Source of the DNA: CANHCC01 sp040381555
Lineage (GTDB): Bacteria; Bacteroidota; Bacteroidia; J057; RFSG01
Length of the DNA: 30,072 nt
Assembly: GCA_040381555.1 (NCBI GenBank)
Contig: JBEIHC010000024.1
Span: forward strand, 1 to 30,072
Direction of reading: 5' to 3'
The notes below the pieces were generated by a model, which saw nothing but the letters and a program-made list of their open reading frames with translations, was not told the origin of the DNA and ran no database searches. Each line of letters begins with the position of its first letter. The stretch's first letter is position 1. This document shows positions 8,533 through 14,761 of this stretch, piece after piece. The position numbers were made by a program, and so were the translations under genes.

Positions 8533-8591
8533 GGGCAGGGCATGTGGTAGAGCCAGGGCATGCCCTGGCTCTACCGCATGCCCTGCCTCTA
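8530..8591. repeat. Large palindromic hairpin at end of the housekeeping block
   Basis: The core 8546-8575 is a perfect 30-bp palindrome with left arm GGTAGAGCCAGGGCA. Pairing continues outward through a G.U pair (8545/8576), eleven more Watson-Crick pairs (8534-8544 with 8577-8587), a second G.U pair and three further pairs. The total is about 31 bp, and the left arm starts on the TAG stop codon of the lipoprotein gene. There is no U-tract, so it is not a standard intrinsic terminator, though it could stop or stabilise the transcript. Confidence 0.75.
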
Positions 8592-8597
8592 ACGCAC

Positions 8598-8648
8598 ACC
8601 CTGCCCTGAAAGGGCATTTCCCTTTTCCAACGACTTCTGTCGTTGGGC
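8598..8648. repeat. Double-hairpin repeat R, copy 1
   Basis: The first stem-loop is TGCCCT-GAA-AGGGCA (8602-8616), then the conserved linker TTTCCCTTTTCC. The second perfect stem-loop is CCAACGAC-TTCT-GTCGTTGG (8627-8646). The first half is nearly identical in the copies at 9419 and 12585. The second stem differs in sequence but is still a hairpin. Confidence 0.7.
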
Positions 8649-8664
8649 TTAAAGAATATCCAAA

Positions 8665-8696
8665 TTTGTAAAAATCCAACCAATTCACTATCTTTA
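8665..8696 (+). promoter_or_regulatory. Bacteroidetes-type promoter for the toxin-antitoxin operon
   Basis: TTTG at 8665-8668 and TATCTTTA at 8689-8696 match the TTTG / TAnnTTTG promoter of Bacteroidetes (last base A, not G), separated by 20 nt. The ATG of the antitoxin is 4 nt after the -7 box, so the mRNA would be essentially leaderless. Confidence 0.55.
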
Positions 8697-8700
8697 GATT

Positions 8701-8928
8701 ATGAAACTCATCACCTTCAAAATACCCGATACTGTTGACATAGACGAGAAGGAAATTGTCATGTTGGTTGCCTCAAAGCTTTACGAGCAAGGGAAACTAT
8801 CGTTAGGACAGGCAGCAGATTTGGTCGGTCTCGAAAAAAGAACCTTTGCAGAATTACTTGGCAAATACAATGTTTCCATTTTCAATTACCCCGCTTCAGA
8901 TCTCACAAAAGAGTTGAAGCATGAATAA
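8701..8928 (+). CDS. UPF0175 family antitoxin
   Basis: A 75-residue protein with the UPF0175 signature KLYEQGKLSLGQAADLVGLEKRTF and a helix-turn-helix-like core. UPF0175 proteins are small DNA-binding antitoxins commonly paired with PIN-like DUF3368 toxins. That pairing is present here: the toxin gene starts inside its last codons (8-nt overlap). By analogy with other pairs it should neutralise the toxin and repress the operon. A Bacteroidetes-type promoter ends 4 nt before its ATG. Confidence 0.85.
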   Translation: MKLITFKIPDTVDIDEKEIVMLVASKLYEQGKLSLGQAADLVGLEKRTFAELLGKYNVSIFNYPASDLTKELKHE

Positions 8929-9376
8929 GACCATTATTTCAGATACCAGTTGTCTGATTATCCTGACGAAAATTGGAGAGATAGAAATATTAACCAATGT
9001 TTTTGGAAGTGTTATTACAACTTCTAAGGTTGCAGAAGAGTTCGGGCAAGAATTACCCAAATGGATAGAAATTCGATCTGCCACAGACCTTTACAGTCAG
9101 CGTATTTTAGAACTTCAAATTGACAAGGGTGAAGCAAGTGCTCTAGCATTAGCCTTAGAAATGCCAGAGCCAGTGGTCATCTTAGATGATTATAAAGCTC
9201 GGAAAATCGCAGAAAGTCTGGGACTGGAAATAATTGGAACTATTGGTGTTATCATAAAAGCCAAAAAACTAGGCATAATTGAAACCATTAAGCCCCTTCT
9301 AAACAAGATCCGTCAAACCGATTTTCGAATTTCACCAGAATTAGAAAAACTTGCTTTAGAAGCTGCGGAAGAATAA
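8921..9376 (+). CDS. DUF3368 PIN-domain toxin (predicted ribonuclease)
   Basis: A 151-residue PIN-like protein. The first acidic site is in IISDTSCLIIL (Asp8), followed by the DUF3368 blocks ITTSKVAEEFG, DKGEASALALALE and VILDDYKARKIAESLGLEIIGTIGVI. In PIN domains the conserved Asp/Glu residues hold divalent metal for RNA cleavage. The 8-nt overlap with the UPF0175 gene is typical of a translationally coupled toxin-antitoxin pair. Length and motif order look intact. The RNA target is not known. Confidence 0.85.
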   Translation: MNKTIISDTSCLIILTKIGEIEILTNVFGSVITTSKVAEEFGQELPKWIEIRSATDLYSQRILELQIDKGEASALALALEMPEPVVILDDYKARKIAESLGLEIIGTIGVIIKAKKLGIIETIKPLLNKIRQTDFRISPELEKLALEAAEE

Positions 9377-9418
9377 ATCAATTATATCTAAGCCAAAATA
9401 GGAAGAGCAGGCCTGCCC

Positions 9419-9467
9419 ACCCTGCCCTGAAAGGGCATTTCCCTTTTCCGGGGGCTTCAGCCCCAGG
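9419..9467. repeat. Double-hairpin repeat R, copy 2
   Basis: The first stem-loop TGCCCT-GAA-AGGGCA is identical to copy 1. After the same linker, the second stem is GGGGC-TTCA-GCCCC (9451-9464), extended by CC/GG (9448-9449 with 9466-9467). It lies between the toxin gene and the next promoter. Confidence 0.7.
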
Positions 9468-9473
9468 CCCAGA

Positions 9474-9504
9474 TTTGGATTAACCCCCCCAATCCATATA
9501 TTTG
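9474..9504 (+). promoter_or_regulatory. Bacteroidetes-type promoter before the 41-aa ORF and DUF3800-like gene
   Basis: TTTG at 9474-9477 and TATATTTG at 9497-9504, 19 nt apart, fully match the TTTG / TAnnTTTG consensus. The following ATG (9509) is 4 nt after the -7 box. Confidence 0.65.
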
Positions 9505-9508
9505 TCAT

Positions 9509-9634
9509 ATGAAGGCACCCAACACTCCTTTACTTACTGATTTTCTGCAAAATAGAATGCATTCTAAGGAAGGCGAAATGTATGGAATAGGGTGTGTGAA
9601 TATGGGTACAGTGCGTAGTTATGCAACATACTAA
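9509..9634 (+). CDS. Small ORF (41 aa) leading the DUF3800-like gene
   Basis: Begins MKAPNTPLLTDFLQ and ends GTVRSYATY; no family recognised. Its ATG sits 4 nt after a consensus -7 box. Its stop is 3 nt before the start of the next gene, which is the geometry of a coupled leader ORF. It could be a real small protein, a translational leader, or the remains of a longer gene replaced by the downstream one. No membrane segment is visible. Confidence 0.4.
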   Translation: MKAPNTPLLTDFLQNRMHSKEGEMYGIGCVNMGTVRSYATY

Positions 9635-9637
9635 GCA

Positions 9638-10468
9638 ATGATTAAATTCTATCTTGACCATACCGAATTCAAAGTTGATCGTGAAGCGCCAATCAATGAT
9701 ACCATTATAATTGGAGGAATTCTTATTACTCATGAAGAAGAACAAAAATTGACCTCAATAATAAGAGAGATAAAAAGCAGATACGTTAATCCAGACTTAC
9801 CACTTAAATACAACATGCGTGACTTAAAGAGCAAGTTTGAAGAGCACAATCTTAAGGCCGAATTTGAAAAGATGCTTCATGAATCAGCAGAGTGGCGAAT
9901 TGAGCTTTTTAAGCGTTCATTGGATGTTGATTTCAAAATTATTATTGCGGTTATACAGAATTTTCAGGCTGATAAGAAAGGCCAAAAGGACATCAAGACG
10001 GATCTTCTAGGTTATAGTTTTGCTGATTTATTAATGCGAGTGGCATTAGAGGTTAGATCGATGAAAATTGTTCCTGCCGAGGTAATATCAGATTGGCCTG
10101 AAAGCAATAATCCGAAGCCGTTTAACTACCAGTACTACTACGCATTTTGGAGAGGAATAACACCTGAAGGTCAAGATTACTTTTCTGGCACTTTACGTAG
10201 TAATGGATTTCATGACACAATATTATTCGCATCCATGAATCATTCGAATATGCTACAATTCTCTGATCTAGTTATCGGAGCATCGAGGGATTTTTTATCG
10301 ACCCATATTGAAGAAAGGGAATATTCAATTGGAAAGGAATTGGTTGAAGTCATATTCCCGAAGTTTCGAGGCTTTCCTTCTAATATGAATTATGGGATTT
10401 CAATATCATCAAACAACAATGAATTAAAGAAAAAAATAGATGAGATCACCAAAAAGTACGTTGCATAA
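9638..10468 (+). CDS. DUF3800-like protein
   Basis: A 276-residue protein with the general layout of DUF3800, a family found in mobile and defence regions and thought to have an RNase H-like fold. The N-terminal strand FYLDHTEF replaces the usual FIDESG. A central acidic strand reads VISDWPES, and the C-terminal block MLQFSDLVIGASRDF matches the family's LQLADLIAGA motif. Asp residues in these three blocks could form the metal site. The altered first motif makes this a divergent member, and catalysis is inference. It starts 3 nt after the 41-codon ORF. Confidence 0.6.
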   Translation: MIKFYLDHTEFKVDREAPINDTIIIGGILITHEEEQKLTSIIREIKSRYVNPDLPLKYNMRDLKSKFEEHNLKAEFEKMLHESAEWRIELFKRSLDVDFKIIIAVIQNFQADKKGQKDIKTDLLGYSFADLLMRVALEVRSMKIVPAEVISDWPESNNPKPFNYQYYYAFWRGITPEGQDYFSGTLRSNGFHDTILFASMNHSNMLQFSDLVIGASRDFLSTHIEEREYSIGKELVEVIFPKFRGFPSNMNYGISISSNNNELKKKIDEITKKYVA

Positions 10469-10606
10469 CAGCACCTACCCCAAAGTGGCGGTTCAGTGGT
10501 TAAATCAAGCTTTATGCTTCTATCACAGTTTTTGCTTGCTTGAAAGTGAAATGCTACGAAATCTCCACCTTCGGGTAGCAGCAAAACATTGTGCTCAATT
10601 TGAAAT
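10469..10606. other. Short intergenic spacer
   Basis: 138 bp between two orphan genes. It holds a weak imperfect hairpin near 10552-10580 (GCTACGAA facing TTCGGGTAGC). No clear promoter was found. Confidence 0.4.
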
Positions 10607-11296
10607 ATGACAGAAGGACAATATCAAAATCAGTTTATAGAAGAAAGGTTTCGAAGATTTCCCAATCATGTTTTCGTGCCATTTCTTGAACTAAAGTACA
10701 ATATTGGTAAGTACTATAAAGGAAAAGAATTTGGAATGCCAGATACAGTTCCTGATGTAATCGAATTTGATGAAGATGGAAACTTTCATCTATGGGAGCT
10801 AAAGAAAATGGACAATCCCGAAGCTTGGAATGGAAAATTCTTCGGACAACTAATGTTCTATAATTTTCTATTCTCTACAGAACCTTGGAATGAGCTATTA
10901 GGAAGATTCGCAATGAGAAACGCAAAAGAAAATAGTGGTGTAAAAGGTGATATCGGGAAAGTACTTGGACATTTGGCAGAGTATGGTGACGGTGAAGTAG
11001 CAAAGGATGATGACAAAAATGCACTTTTCAAAACTTGGAATTTAGTAGTATGTGGTGGACATGGCTATGAAATTGCAGCAGGTTACAATCCAATAGCATG
11101 GTCTTTTTGGACAATTGCGGATGAATACTTTAAAGAAGATATGCCGGATTTTCATTTTCACCAATTCTATAAAGATGAAAGGAGCTGGGAATTAATTACT
11201 ATTCCACAGCCTTCTGTGATTAATGAGGATGGATTAAGTGAGTATTCACTTAAGAAATGGAAGGAAAAAGAAAAAACTGAGCACAACAACCAGTAG
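10607..11296 (+). CDS. Hypothetical protein, possible PD-(D/E)XK nuclease fold
   Basis: A 229-residue protein; I do not recognise a named family. Residues 48-67 read VPDVIEFDEDGNFHLWELKK, which fits a PD-(D/E)XK core: Asp in PD, a beta hairpin, then E-x-K in WELKK. Such cores occur in restriction and repair nucleases. Aromatic-rich blocks follow (KFFGQLMFYNFLF and GYNPIAWSFWTIADEYF). The C-terminus is charged (KKWKEKEKTEHNNQ) and its last codons merge into a repeat also found after the TPR gene at 13912. The nuclease idea rests on one motif and needs a structural comparison. Confidence 0.5.
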   Translation: MTEGQYQNQFIEERFRRFPNHVFVPFLELKYNIGKYYKGKEFGMPDTVPDVIEFDEDGNFHLWELKKMDNPEAWNGKFFGQLMFYNFLFSTEPWNELLGRFAMRNAKENSGVKGDIGKVLGHLAEYGDGEVAKDDDKNALFKTWNLVVCGGHGYEIAAGYNPIAWSFWTIADEYFKEDMPDFHFHQFYKDERSWELITIPQPSVINEDGLSEYSLKKWKEKEKTEHNNQ

Positions 11297-11690
11297 TTCG
11301 TAGGATGCCCAGCTCCTAAAATGAACCCCCTGTTGCATATTTCGACCAAGCCATGTACAGGCTCCACCGCTTTTTAGAATACCTAAATATGGGCTTATCG
11401 TCCGGAGAGAACATTGTCTCAATCAGGATTTTCAGGATTATGGGTTATCAGGATTGGGGATTCTTAAGATTCTGGATTCTTTCTCAGGAACCCAATTCAT
11501 TTTGCTCATTGGAAAATTGCAACAACCATGAAGTTTTATTGCTTTAATGATGAGGAACAGGATGGGCTGTATGAAGGATACTTTCAAATACAGCTTCCCT
11601 GACTTTAGATGGGCGTTCTGTGGAATGGTAAGAGTGAAATTCCATTGCCTGAACCGATTGGCCGAACGTGCTTTTCACGGCATTCAATAT
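11283..11690. repeat. Dispersed repeat D, copy A (about 400 bp)
   Basis: Alignable by eye with 13923-14315. Shared landmarks are CAACAACCA, AATGAACCCCCT, ATGGGCTTATCGTCCGGA, a run of CAGGATT-type minirepeats, GATTCTGGATTCTT and AACCATGAAGTTTTATT. It starts inside the last codons of the upstream gene. An ATG at 11528 opens a 24-codon frame (MKFYCFNDEEQD) that looks like a decayed version of the one in copy C. Confidence 0.7.
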
Positions 11691-11782
11691 GGTCGATTTC
11701 GTTAAAAGGATAATCAGCGACCTCCCACTGTAAGGTATCTTCATACAATTGTTATAGCGATAGAAAAATATTCAAAAAACGC
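11691..11782. other. Spacer before the mini-ORF cassette
   Basis: AT-rich sequence between repeat D copy A and the next promoter; nothing recognisable. Confidence 0.4.
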
Positions 11783-11813
11783 TTGACATTAACCATTTAA
11801 TTTCGTATATTTG
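11783..11813 (+). promoter_or_regulatory. Strong promoter of the mini-ORF cassette
   Basis: TTGACA at 11783-11788 is followed after 17 nt by TATATTTG at 11806-11813. It therefore satisfies both a sigma-70-like -35 box and the Bacteroidetes TTG / TAnnTTTG pattern (20 nt between TTG and the -7 box). Confidence 0.65.
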
Positions 11814-11822
11814 TAAAGCAAC

Positions 11823-12062
11823 ATGCAGGCAACTTGGGCCCAAGGTTGGAGAAAAGTCAAATTGTTCTTTATTTTAATGTTTTATTCAATTCTGATCGTT
11901 ATGTATTCTGTTCATTTAATTGGAACCGCCAACAAATTAAAAAAAAACTACAATAGTGTAGAAAATCTTAAAAAAAGGGAGGTGACTATGACAAACGAAA
12001 AAGTACAATCGCGGACAACAACGAGTGAAACAATCAGACTTTTCTGCCTTGCAATCCATTAA
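11823..12062 (+). CDS. Small membrane protein or leader ORF (79 aa)
   Basis: From the ATG at 11823 the frame encodes 79 residues with one hydrophobic segment LFFILMFYSILIVMYSVHLIG, then a lysine-rich stretch. An internal in-frame ATG at 11988 has an exceptionally good ribosome binding site, GGGAGGTGA at 11977-11985. It would give a 24-residue peptide starting MTNEKVQSRTTTSETIR. Such a site is rare in Bacteroidetes, whose genes mostly lack Shine-Dalgarno sequences. A strong promoter lies just upstream and an intrinsic terminator 5 nt downstream, so this is a self-contained transcript of about 280 nt. It could equally be a small RNA or an attenuation leader. No known family recognised. Confidence 0.45.
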   Translation: MQATWAQGWRKVKLFFILMFYSILIVMYSVHLIGTANKLKKNYNSVENLKKREVTMTNEKVQSRTTTSETIRLFCLAIH

Positions 12063-12067
12063 CATAT

Positions 12068-12094
12068 AATAGCCCTTTTTAGGGCTATTTTTTT
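12068..12094 (+). terminator. Intrinsic terminator
   Basis: AATAGCCCT-TTTT-AGGGCTATT stem-loop followed by a run of T. It ends the mini-ORF transcript that starts near 11815. Confidence 0.85.
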
Positions 12095-12137
12095 ATGCTT
12101 ATGAGAAACATAAAATAGCTCGATATGCCTAATGATT

Positions 12138-12345
12138 GTAAGAGTCCATCCCCCGTATTGCCCAACCTAAAAAGTCATCCCATATAGAGGGATGTAAAAA
12201 CGAGCAAATATTTCACAGGAAAGAAAGGCAGCATTGGTTCAGGATTTCAAGAATTCCGGTATAAGTATGGTAGCCTGGTGTCGGAAACAGAATGTAAGTT
12301 ATCACACTTTTAATGGCTGGCTGCGCAGAAGTAAATCGTGTGCAT
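12138..12345 (+). mobile_element. IS66-family left-end remnant with broken tnpA (copy 1)
   Basis: The segment starts GTAAGAGTCCATCC, like an IS66 terminal repeat (GTAA...). It shares TTGCCCAAC, GAGGGATG and TTTCACAGGAAAGAAAGGCA with a second copy at 22748. From 12210 the frame reads ISQERKAALVQDFKNSGISM and continues VAWCRKQNVSYHTFNGWLRR, typical of the small IS66 TnpA/InsA helix-turn-helix protein. The in-frame ATG at 12192 is followed at once by TAA, so the gene is dead at its start. After about 12345 it runs into dispersed repeat X. No tnpB, tnpC or right end is present. Confidence 0.65.
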
Positions 12346-12380
12346 CACAGGTCTCCGTGCGTCACAGCAGAAGATGTCGA
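12318..12380. repeat. Dispersed repeat X, copy 1 (short)
   Basis: Shares AGAAGTAAATCGTGTGC and CAGGTCTCCGTGCGTCAC with copies at 24102, 25597 and 28030. It lacks the later TATAATCTGCTCC part. It overlaps the end of the IS66 tnpA frame. Confidence 0.7.
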
Positions 12381-12584
12381 AGGGAAGGATTACAGTCAAC
12401 ATTACATTCAGAGTGTAAAAGCCATCCTATGACACGCACTCACAAAATCCAGGTTCAATCCATTTGCAACAGTACCTACCTTGCCTCATTCATTTGCTAA
12501 CCACCTACTGAAAAGTGGCACACATCCACCCAAACCTAGCAGATTATACCCCGACACCCCGCTAAGAAGAAATAAAATGCTCTA
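12381..12584. other. Gene-free spacer
   Basis: An open frame from the IS66 remnant runs to 12500 but its residues after repeat X look random. Nothing else was recognised. Confidence 0.4.
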
Positions 12585-12633
12585 TGCCCTGCCCTGTAAG
12601 GGCATTTCCCTTCGCCGGGGGTTTTAGCCTCGG
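12585..12633. repeat. Double-hairpin repeat R, copy 3
   Basis: The first stem is TGCCCT-GTA-AGGGCA, followed by a shortened linker. The second stem (12615-12633) pairs CCGGGG with CCTCGG through one G.U pair, so the hairpin is kept although the sequence differs from copies 1 and 2. Confidence 0.65.
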
Positions 12634-12638
12634 GATGA

Positions 12639-12670
12639 TTTGGATTTGTAGTTTCCTATGAATATTTTTG
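12639..12670 (+). promoter_or_regulatory. Bacteroidetes-type promoter after repeat R copy 3
   Basis: TTTG at 12639-12642 and TATTTTTG at 12663-12670, 20 nt apart. An ATG follows after exactly 4 nt (12675), as at 8701 and 9509. Confidence 0.55.
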
Positions 12671-12674
12671 TACA

Positions 12675-12752
12675 ATGCAAAAAACCCAATGAATCCTGTA
12701 TATTGGTTATGAATGTGTTATTGATGAAATGAGAGGGGCAGCCAAAAGGTAA
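12675..12752 (+). pseudogene. Decayed short ORF downstream of promoter
   Basis: From ATG 12675 the frame reads MQKTQ, a TGA stop, then ILYIGYECVIDEMRGAAKR and a final TAA. The part after the stop looks protein-like, so this may be the start of a gene killed by a nonsense change and truncated. Family not recognised; the evidence is only the promoter spacing and residue pattern. Confidence 0.3.
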
Positions 12753-12805
12753 GTATGTGCAATAAGGAATTAAAACACCGAAAATAGGATCATTGCCGGT
12801 AATTA

Positions 12806-13912
12806 ATGAAAACAAGAACAATGGTAACTACTTTACATTCGATAAAAGAGTCTTTGAAAAAATATGACTACATGAAAGTTGTTGAATTGGCTAACAGTCT
12901 GAAAGCAACAGCACCAGTATTCGAATCAGATATTGAAGCAATAAAAAAGTCTATTGAAAACAAAGACTTTGGTAATTGTGAGCAAATGATTAGCTCATTG
13001 CTAGAGAAATGTCAGGCTATTGAACAACTCTCTAAAAGGGAAATAAAGGATAACATCAATTGGTTAATCGATATTGGTGGAATTTGTGCACCTGAAAATA
13101 TGGGTTTTTCCCCTCAAACAGATAAAGAATGGGCAGATTATCATTTTAATGAGGCAAAAATGTATGAAAACCTTAATCAATGGGACAAAGTAGAATTAAG
13201 CCTAAAAAAGGTATTGACCTTTAACAAAGCTCACTTTAACTCACTTAGTAAATTGATTAAACTTTACAAACAGTTTGGAGAAATAGATAAAGGTCTAGAA
13301 CTTATTAGTAATTTCATTTCAAATTTTGATGGTGACGCAAAATCCGTTTTAAATATTCAAAAGTCACAACTAAATTTATCTAAAAACCAACTAGAAAAAA
13401 GTTTACTTATTCTGAATGACCTGATTGCTTATTATGAAGCTTCCCCATCACATCATCTAAGACTAGATGCTCATTTAATGCGAGCTGCCATATATGTCAT
13501 GAATAACAATTTCGAAATGGCTAGAATTGATTTTAAAATTGTTAATAAACATAAGCCTGAACTCATTTACCAAAGACCAGACGCCCTCTTGAATTATGCT
13601 TTATCCAATGATGAAATTAGTATTGAAGAAAAGATTAAACATCTTGAAAAATCAGTAGAAATGATGCCACAATGGGAACATTCCAATTACTATTTAGGTA
13701 TTCTTCTTAAGCGTGAGAAACTTTTTTCTAAAGCATTGAAACATTTTTTAGTGGCACATTCACAAAATATATCTAATGTTGTTTACATTGAGCAAGTAGT
13801 TGATTGCCTAAATGAGGTCAACGACAAAAATCGACTTAAAGAGTTTTTGTTGTTAGGAATTAAGCTTGGTAGTGAAAATTGCAAGCATAACTATAGTTTA
13901 ACGTTTGAATAA
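12806..13912 (+). CDS. TPR-repeat protein of unknown function
   Basis: A 368-residue, mostly helical protein. The N-terminal 75 residues (SIKESLKKYDYMKVVELANSL and on through a Glu/Lys-rich region) are a helical bundle. From about residue 105 there are tetratricopeptide-like repeats: DYHFNEAKMYENLNQWDKVE, NSLSKLIKLYKQFGEIDKGLE, HLMRAAIYVMNNNFEMARID and NYYLGILLKREKLFSKALKH. TPRs serve as protein-binding scaffolds. No signal peptide, so it is probably cytoplasmic. ATG codons at 12806 and 12821 are both possible. It stands alone between an IS66 remnant and dispersed repeat D, which suggests an accessory gene; its partners are unknown. Confidence 0.75.
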   Translation: MKTRTMVTTLHSIKESLKKYDYMKVVELANSLKATAPVFESDIEAIKKSIENKDFGNCEQMISSLLEKCQAIEQLSKREIKDNINWLIDIGGICAPENMGFSPQTDKEWADYHFNEAKMYENLNQWDKVELSLKKVLTFNKAHFNSLSKLIKLYKQFGEIDKGLELISNFISNFDGDAKSVLNIQKSQLNLSKNQLEKSLLILNDLIAYYEASPSHHLRLDAHLMRAAIYVMNNNFEMARIDFKIVNKHKPELIYQRPDALLNYALSNDEISIEEKIKHLEKSVEMMPQWEHSNYYLGILLKREKLFSKALKHFLVAHSQNISNVVYIEQVVDCLNEVNDKNRLKEFLLLGIKLGSENCKHNYSLTFE

Positions 13913-13922
13913 AAAACTACAG

Positions 13923-14315
13923 CCAACAACCATGGGCGTTGGATGCGTAGCGCCGACAATGAACCCCCTCTTGCACGGAACCGGTTCTAAGAATAAGTAA
14001 TTATGGGCTTATCGTCCGGAAGGAATATTGTCTGAATCAGGATTAAAGGATTATATGGATTATAAGGATGGGGGATTCTAAAGATTCTGGATTCTTCTTC
14101 CGTATCCAAATTTATTTTGCCCATTGGAAATTGGTACAACCATGAAGTTTTATTACTTTAGTGAAGGAGAACAGGATGAGCCCCACCAACTGCGTTGGGG
14201 GCAAGTTGTATGAAGTGAGAGTATCAAGTCCAGCCAGCCCCAACTTTAGTTGGGGGTTCTGTGATAAGGTTGTGGTGAAATCCCCCTGAATGACCCGATT
14301 CCGCAATATTGCGAA
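13923..14315. repeat. Dispersed repeat D, copy B, carrying palindromic insertions
   Basis: Matches copy A (11283-11690) from CCAACAACCA to the CATGAAGTTTTATT block (ATG at 14142). Compared with copy A it holds an extra imperfect hairpin at 14180-14202 (GCCCC...GGGGGC), and where copy A has a weaker dyad it has the perfect CCCCAACT-TT-AGTTGGGG at 14238-14255. Its coding trace (MKFYYFSEGEQDEP) stops after 23 codons. Confidence 0.7.
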
Positions 14316-14344
14316 ACAGACGCGACAACAGAATTGGTTAAACT

Positions 14345-14455
14345 TCTTAGGCTGACAAATCCGTGTAAATTGACTACTTGAAAAGCAGACCAGTACAGTA
14401 AGTCGACAGATTAACTTACTTTGAAAAGCTGACCAGAGTGAAGAGAAACACTCAA
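14345..14455. repeat. Direct repeats before the restriction operon
   Basis: Two related segments contain GAAAAGCAGACCAG (around 14379) and GAAAAGCTGACCAG (around 14425), about 46 bp apart. They recall the end repeats of IS21-type elements seen at 24190-24800 but are too diverged to assign. Confidence 0.4.
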
Positions 14456-14510
14456 AAAAAATTAGTTAATTGCCCGACCCGCAAAAAACAAAAAGAATTA
14501 CCCAACGCTC

Positions 14511-14670
14511 AATTTTTTGTCACGGTTTTTGTCCCACGCTTCATTTAGCGCATTTGCAGGTTAATTTAAAAAAGGCGTAAGAAAAAAACGCTTTTTTAAA
14601 TTTGGCGAAGCCACCACCTGCAAAAGAGCTAAATCCAGCCACATCAAACAAAAACACGCGCCAAAAAATT
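14511..14670. other. 160-nt imperfect dyad upstream of hsdM
   Basis: Nested complementary arms are AATTTTTTG/CAAAAAATT (14511/14662), GTTTTTGT/ACAAAAAC (14525/14648), GCT/AGC (14538/14637), ATTTAGC/GCTAAAT (14543/14628) and TTTGCAGGT/ACCTGCAAA (14553/14616). These enclose two hairpins: AATTTAAAAAAGGCGT with ACGCTTTTTTAAATT (one bulge), and TGGC-GAA-GCCA (14603-14613). The whole folds into a long stem with internal loops and a three-way top. Confidence 0.7.
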
Positions 14671-14761
14671 CCCCACCCGCCCTGCGACAATAACCTGAAT
14701 AAGTACGATGAAAATTCGTAAATTTCCACCGTTCAAAACAATTACCGATTTAATTAAAAAT

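Noticed and set aside
8342..8688. Minus-strand open frames over the hairpin and repeat R
   Set aside because: They are antisense to the lipoprotein gene and to palindromic repeats, with low-complexity Pro/Cys/Arg-rich translations and no family match.
12345..12500. Continuation of the IS66 tnpA frame to 12500 as a fusion protein
   Set aside because: After repeat X the residues look random and no homologous pattern is seen; the frame also has no working start.
12806..12900. Alternative reading frame overlapping the TPR start (NENKNNGNYFTFDKRVFEKI)
   Set aside because: It looks protein-like by eye but is short, has a stop upstream, and competes with a 368-codon frame with clear TPR patterns.
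14511..14670. Integron attC site as a firm call
   Set aside because: The long bulged stem resembles attC, but I could not identify convincing core sites and no integrase is in the window. Kept as a dyad of unknown role.
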